DNA of 64,000 nucleotides from Lysinibacillus sphaericus (lineage in GTDB: Bacteria; Bacillota; Bacilli; Bacillales_A; Planococcaceae). Below the pieces are notes generated by a model that did no database searches, was not told where the DNA came from, and saw only the letters and a list, made by a program, of their open reading frames with translations. The position numbers and the translations under genes were made by a program. Positions within the stretch are counted from its first letter, which is position 1. The number at the start of each line of letters is the position of its first letter. The DNA lies in assembly GCF_006864135.1 (NCBI RefSeq), contig NZ_SADV01000003.1, forward strand, positions 186,001-250,000, read 5' to 3'. Below, one piece after another: positions 60,730-64,000 of the stretch.

Positions 60730-62187
60730 TTAATCCACCTTAATTTGACCCATCATTCCATTATCCTCATGCTCCAGAATATGACAATGGAACATGTAGA
60801 CGCCCTTATGCTTAAATTGTACAGCTATTTTTACTGTCTCATCTGGTTTTACGGAGATACTGTCCTTCCATCCTTGTTCATTTTCAGGTGACTTTTCTCC
60901 ATTGCGAGAGAGTACTTTAAATTGTGCTCCATGAATATGGAACGGATGAATCATGCCACCCATCATATCCAGCTTATTATAAATTTCCCATACCTCAGTA
61001 ACACCTTGTTTTTGGGTAAAATCAATTCTTTCCGGATCAAATTTCTTTCCATTTATCGTGACCATGTTCATCATCCCAAAGAGTTCCACTTTTTTTGTAA
61101 CAGGTAGATCCATTTCTTTATCTTCCAATGAAAGATCATTCAATTTTTTAGGGACCATACTCGTTTCTCCACTTTGAACAGTAACTACAAATGGTAAAAG
61201 GACAGATCCATCCTCATTTATTAAAGCTAGGTCATTAACGTCCTGCATTTTTGAAAAGTCAACTACGATTTCTGCCCTTTCGGATGGCGTTAGTGTAATC
61301 TCTTTTAAAGAAACGGGTTCATTCAAGAAACCACCATCCGTAGCGATTTGAAGAAAGGAATCCCCAGTACTCAATTTAAACGTATAATTTCTCGCATTTG
61401 ACCCATTTAATAAACGAAGACGCACTTTCTCTTTGTTTACAGTCAATTTAGGATTGTGCGTTCCATTAATTAACAATGTATCTCCAATCGTTCCGTCTGT
61501 GTTCATTGTACCGCTATAATTCAATTGTTTCTTATCATCAAATGTTCTATCTTGGAAAATCAAGGGGAAATCGTTCTTCCCATAATCATTTGGCAATCGT
61601 AGACTTTTTGAATGATCATCTTCAATGTAAACCAAGCCTGCAAGCCCGTTATATACCTGTTCAGCCGTTTTTCCATGTGGATGAGGATGGAACCATAGCG
61701 TCGCCGCTTCCTGATTCACTTTAAATTCGAGGGTTTTTTCTTCGCCTGGTTTAAGAATGCTTTGCGGACCACCATCTTTGTCCCCCGGCACCTCTAGTCC
61801 ATGCCAATGAAAAGTTGTATCCTCATCAAGTTCATTTATAGTTCTAATCTTTACGGTTTCACCTTTTACAAGACGAATCATCGGGCCGAGAAACGATCCG
61901 TTATACCCATACGTATTTGTTTGAACACCATCGAATATTTCTGTTTTTCCTTTTTGTGCCCTAACTGTGTATACAACTTCATCTTTTTTATTTCTTTTAA
62001 GTTCAGCAGGGACTTTTACTTCATTTACTCCTGTCGAATTATTTAAACTAACCACATTGCTATGACTCGCATGACCCTTCATCTTGTCATGATCCATGTC
62101 CTTCATTTCTTTACTATTTCCTTGGCTACAAGCCCCAAGTATGCTCAAACTTGCGATAATACTTGCTGCTAATGCTATTTTCCTCAT
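60730..62187 (-). CDS. Lipoprotein multicopper oxidase (CueO/SufI-like)
   Basis: 485 residues from ATG 62187 behind GAAAGGAATGG; an upstream frame has no ribosome site. The signal ends in a lipobox (LSILGAC), so the enzyme is anchored outside. A Met/His-rich stretch (MKDMDHDKMKGHASH) follows. All four copper sites are present: TFHWHGLEVPG, LWFHPHPHGKTAEQ, HPFHIHGAQF and MFHCHILEHEDNGMM (with the T1 Cys). It probably oxidises Cu(I) or other reductants. It lies 47 bp after a histidine kinase gene, the layout of a copper-responsive operon. Confidence 0.93.
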   Translation of the reverse strand: MRKIALAASIIASLSILGACSQGNSKEMKDMDHDKMKGHASHSNVVSLNNSTGVNEVKVPAELKRNKKDEVVYTVRAQKGKTEIFDGVQTNTYGYNGSFLGPMIRLVKGETVKIRTINELDEDTTFHWHGLEVPGDKDGGPQSILKPGEEKTLEFKVNQEAATLWFHPHPHGKTAEQVYNGLAGLVYIEDDHSKSLRLPNDYGKNDFPLIFQDRTFDDKKQLNYSGTMNTDGTIGDTLLINGTHNPKLTVNKEKVRLRLLNGSNARNYTFKLSTGDSFLQIATDGGFLNEPVSLKEITLTPSERAEIVVDFSKMQDVNDLALINEDGSVLLPFVVTVQSGETSMVPKKLNDLSLEDKEMDLPVTKKVELFGMMNMVTINGKKFDPERIDFTQKQGVTEVWEIYNKLDMMGGMIHPFHIHGAQFKVLSRNGEKSPENEQGWKDSISVKPDETVKIAVQFKHKGVYMFHCHILEHEDNGMMGQIKVD

Positions 62188-62234
62188 ATCAACCATTCCT
62201 TTCACCATAAGTATATAGAACAGTTGTGTAGGAA

Positions 62235-63278
62235 TTATGTAGAAAGAGGCATTTGTATACAAAATGTAGTTCCTCTATTTTTTTCACTTTTGACGGAAAT
62301 TGTACCGTTATGTGCTTCCACAAGTTTTTTGGTAATTGTCATACCAATACCATTGCCAGTATATCGATTTTCCACTCGATAATTTCGCTCAAAGATTTTT
62401 TTACTTGTTTCTTCATCCATACCAATTCCATTATCATGTACAAGAATTATATAATCATCACTTTCTTTAAATAATTTAATTAGTATAATGCCATCTTTTT
62501 GAACATGGTACATAGCATTTTTTATAATATTGTGTAGAATTTGATTCAATCTCAAAGCATCTACCTTTGCATTAATTGTTTTGTCTAAATCTAATTCTAG
62601 CTGTATTTCTTTTTCAAGTAATTCACTTGCCAACGTAATCACAGACTTTTCGATTACATTAGCAATCGGTTGCTCTTTCATCATGACCTTAAATGTGGGA
62701 TTATTAATATCATTTAAGGTATCTAATTCTCCAACAAGAAGAGTTAGTCTATCAATTTCCTCAACACATGCTTTCAAACGAGCTGGAGTAGCTGTCCAAA
62801 TCCCATCTTCAAATGCACTTAAATAGCTTTTTATTGAGGCTAATGGATTACGAATTTCATGCGCAAGATCCTGTGTCATTTCTTTACGACGGAGTTCATA
62901 AGTGTTTAACGTTTCATCTAGTTTCATCAGTGATTTACCTAATTGACCAATTTGATCATTAATCGTATAGCTTATCTTTAAGTGCCGGTCTCCACGCACT
63001 AGTCTTAACGCAAAGTGATTCAGTTCTTGGATAGGTTTCGTTAAGGTTTTTGCAATTAACAAACTAGAAATTAGTATAAAAATAAGCAAAAGGCCTAATG
63101 ACCACATTGCCGTTTCCCTTAACGCCATATCAAAATGGTGAATTAATTCCTTAGAATCTGTAATATGGAGCATCATCAAATGTTCATGACCTTTATAAAG
63201 TAATATCCCTGTGATGAATAAAAGTATGCTTGTAGAAAAGATAGCTATAATTAAGGCAATTTTTATATGAAATTTCAT
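62235..63278 (-). CDS. Sensor histidine kinase of the copper-type operon
   Basis: 347 residues: helix 1 (~7-28), a very short extracellular loop of ~27 residues containing His31, His33, His39, His47 and His48, plus two Met, then helix 2 (~57-76), HAMP (~77-125), H box (DLAHEIRNPLASIK, His140), N box (QILHNIIKNAMYHV), G1 (HDNGIGMDEETSKKIF) and G2 (TGNGIGMTITKKLV). The His/Met-rich small loop next to a multicopper oxidase suggests direct metal sensing. Its ATG overlaps the response regulator stop (ATGA). Confidence 0.93.
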   Translation of the reverse strand: MKFHIKIALIIAIFSTSILLFITGILLYKGHEHLMMLHITDSKELIHHFDMALRETAMWSLGLLLIFILISSLLIAKTLTKPIQELNHFALRLVRGDRHLKISYTINDQIGQLGKSLMKLDETLNTYELRRKEMTQDLAHEIRNPLASIKSYLSAFEDGIWTATPARLKACVEEIDRLTLLVGELDTLNDINNPTFKVMMKEQPIANVIEKSVITLASELLEKEIQLELDLDKTINAKVDALRLNQILHNIIKNAMYHVQKDGIILIKLFKESDDYIILVHDNGIGMDEETSKKIFERNYRVENRYTGNGIGMTITKKLVEAHNGTISVKSEKNRGTTFCIQMPLST

Positions 63279-63937
63279 TGATTTATAACCTTTTCATTTA
63301 TTTTGTATCCCAAACCAAAGACAGTTTGGATGTACTCTTCCTTAACTTTTTTACGGATATTTTTAATATGTTGATCCACAATACGTGAATTTATGTTCGA
63401 ATCAAAGCTATATATTTTTTGAATAATATCATCCCTGCTAAAAACCTTTTTAGGGTTTTCAGCTAGTAATAGTAAAATGCTAAATTCATGTGGCGTGAGC
63501 TGGATACTTTGATGATTTACTAATGCTTTTCTCTCCTCTTTATGGAGTTCCAACTGTCCTAAAATAATAATTTGGTTTTTATATGAACTGGGTAACAACC
63601 TCTCTGCTCTTATTAATATTTCTTTAGGATGAAATGGTTTAACGACATAGTCATCTGCACCCATTTCAAATCCAATTACTTTATCATCAATAGAGATTTT
63701 TGCTGTAAGCATAATCACAGGAATATCGTAATTTGATTTTACATAATGGCAAATGTCTTCTCCGGCTATATCAGGTAACATTAAATCTAAAATAATCATA
63801 TCAAGAGGTACTTGATCGATCACTTGGATTGCAGATTCTCCTGTATGTGCAACATATGTATAATCTCCGTTTTTTTCAAAATAAGATACCAATACCTCTG
63901 TAATCTTTTCTTCATCATCTACGATTAACACTTTCAT
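63275..63937 (-). CDS. OmpR-family response regulator of the copper-type operon
   Basis: 220 residues. Receiver: Asp7/Asp8 (LIVDDEE), phospho-Asp51 (MIILDLMLPDIAGED), Thr (MLTAKIS), Lys (YVVKPFHP). The winged-helix output domain ends in SRIVDQHIKNIRKKVKEEYI then QTVFGLGYKI. First gene of the operon regulator/kinase/multicopper oxidase; it probably activates the oxidase and itself in response to metal. The upstream 60 bp hold an AT-rich promoter region that reaches the window edge. Confidence 0.93.
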   Translation of the reverse strand: MKVLIVDDEEKITEVLVSYFEKNGDYTYVAHTGESAIQVIDQVPLDMIILDLMLPDIAGEDICHYVKSNYDIPVIMLTAKISIDDKVIGFEMGADDYVVKPFHPKEILIRAERLLPSSYKNQIIILGQLELHKEERKALVNHQSIQLTPHEFSILLLLAENPKKVFSRDDIIQKIYSFDSNINSRIVDQHIKNIRKKVKEEYIQTVFGLGYKINEKVINQ

Positions 63938-64000
63938 TTTCCAATTACACCAACTTTATATAAGAATTCAAGAATATTATAAATAATAAAAACCGTAAAA

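Overview
The window is a low-GC Firmicute chromosome segment. Clean Shine-Dalgarno sequences, TTG/GTG starts, U-tailed hairpin terminators and a YtaF-type sporulation membrane protein point to a spore-forming Bacillales. The protein set and the interspersed repeats best fit Lysinibacillus or a close relative. This is inferred from sequence style and family content; no search was run.

Layout. 1-5.5 kb: start of an ATPase gene, a secreted glutamyl-endopeptidase-type protease, a candidate Fur-controlled small RNA directly upstream of fumC, and a GNAT acetyltransferase. 5.6-9.5 kb: small phage-like and hypothetical genes, several of them frameshifted. 9.5-15.4 kb: a repeat-rich stretch with a GC-rich interspersed element, an XRE/DUF6773 pair behind a perfect palindrome, signal peptidase I, a transposase-less cassette carrying a dead NUDIX gene, and a 21-bp tandem array between two copies of a highly structured element. 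15.4-28.3 kb: mostly minus-strand housekeeping and accessory genes (MFS exporter, GNAT, isochorismatase-like and NUDIX hydrolases, stalk-domain protein, membrane glycerophosphodiesterase, YtcJ-type amidohydrolase, bioY, ECF sigma with its partner, TPR-GGDEF cyclase). 28.3-30.3 kb: broken sigma, MerR, DUF4260 and DUF2568 genes around a second 21-bp array. 30.3-39.6 kb: metallo-beta-lactamase-fold hydrolase, a lipoprotein/histidine kinase/response regulator operon, secreted SH3b and lipase proteins. 39.6-41.4 kb: IS and prophage debris. 41.6-49.3 kb: a secreted repeat protein, a chemotaxis receptor, a decayed restriction/defence-like locus, and a flavodoxin-fold reductase facing an HxlR regulator. 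49.4-56.8 kb: phosphate transport (DUF47-pit), TSUP exporter, NhaC, LCP ligase, XRE-DUF1232 and ytaF. 57-64 kb: a broken methyltransferase, GNAT, YnfA, then a copper-type module (response regulator, histidine kinase, lipoprotein multicopper oxidase, CcdA-like membrane protein).

Regulatory logic that can be read directly: a Fur box overlapping a sigma-A promoter that drives a ~107-nt RNA ending in a terminator before fumC; a BirA-like box over the bioY start site; and a palindrome over the -35 of the XRE/DUF6773 operon. Accessory genes carry many single-base frameshifts, almost all in A/T homopolymers. These are either real slippage decay or assembly errors, and should be resolved before any of these genes is called dead.
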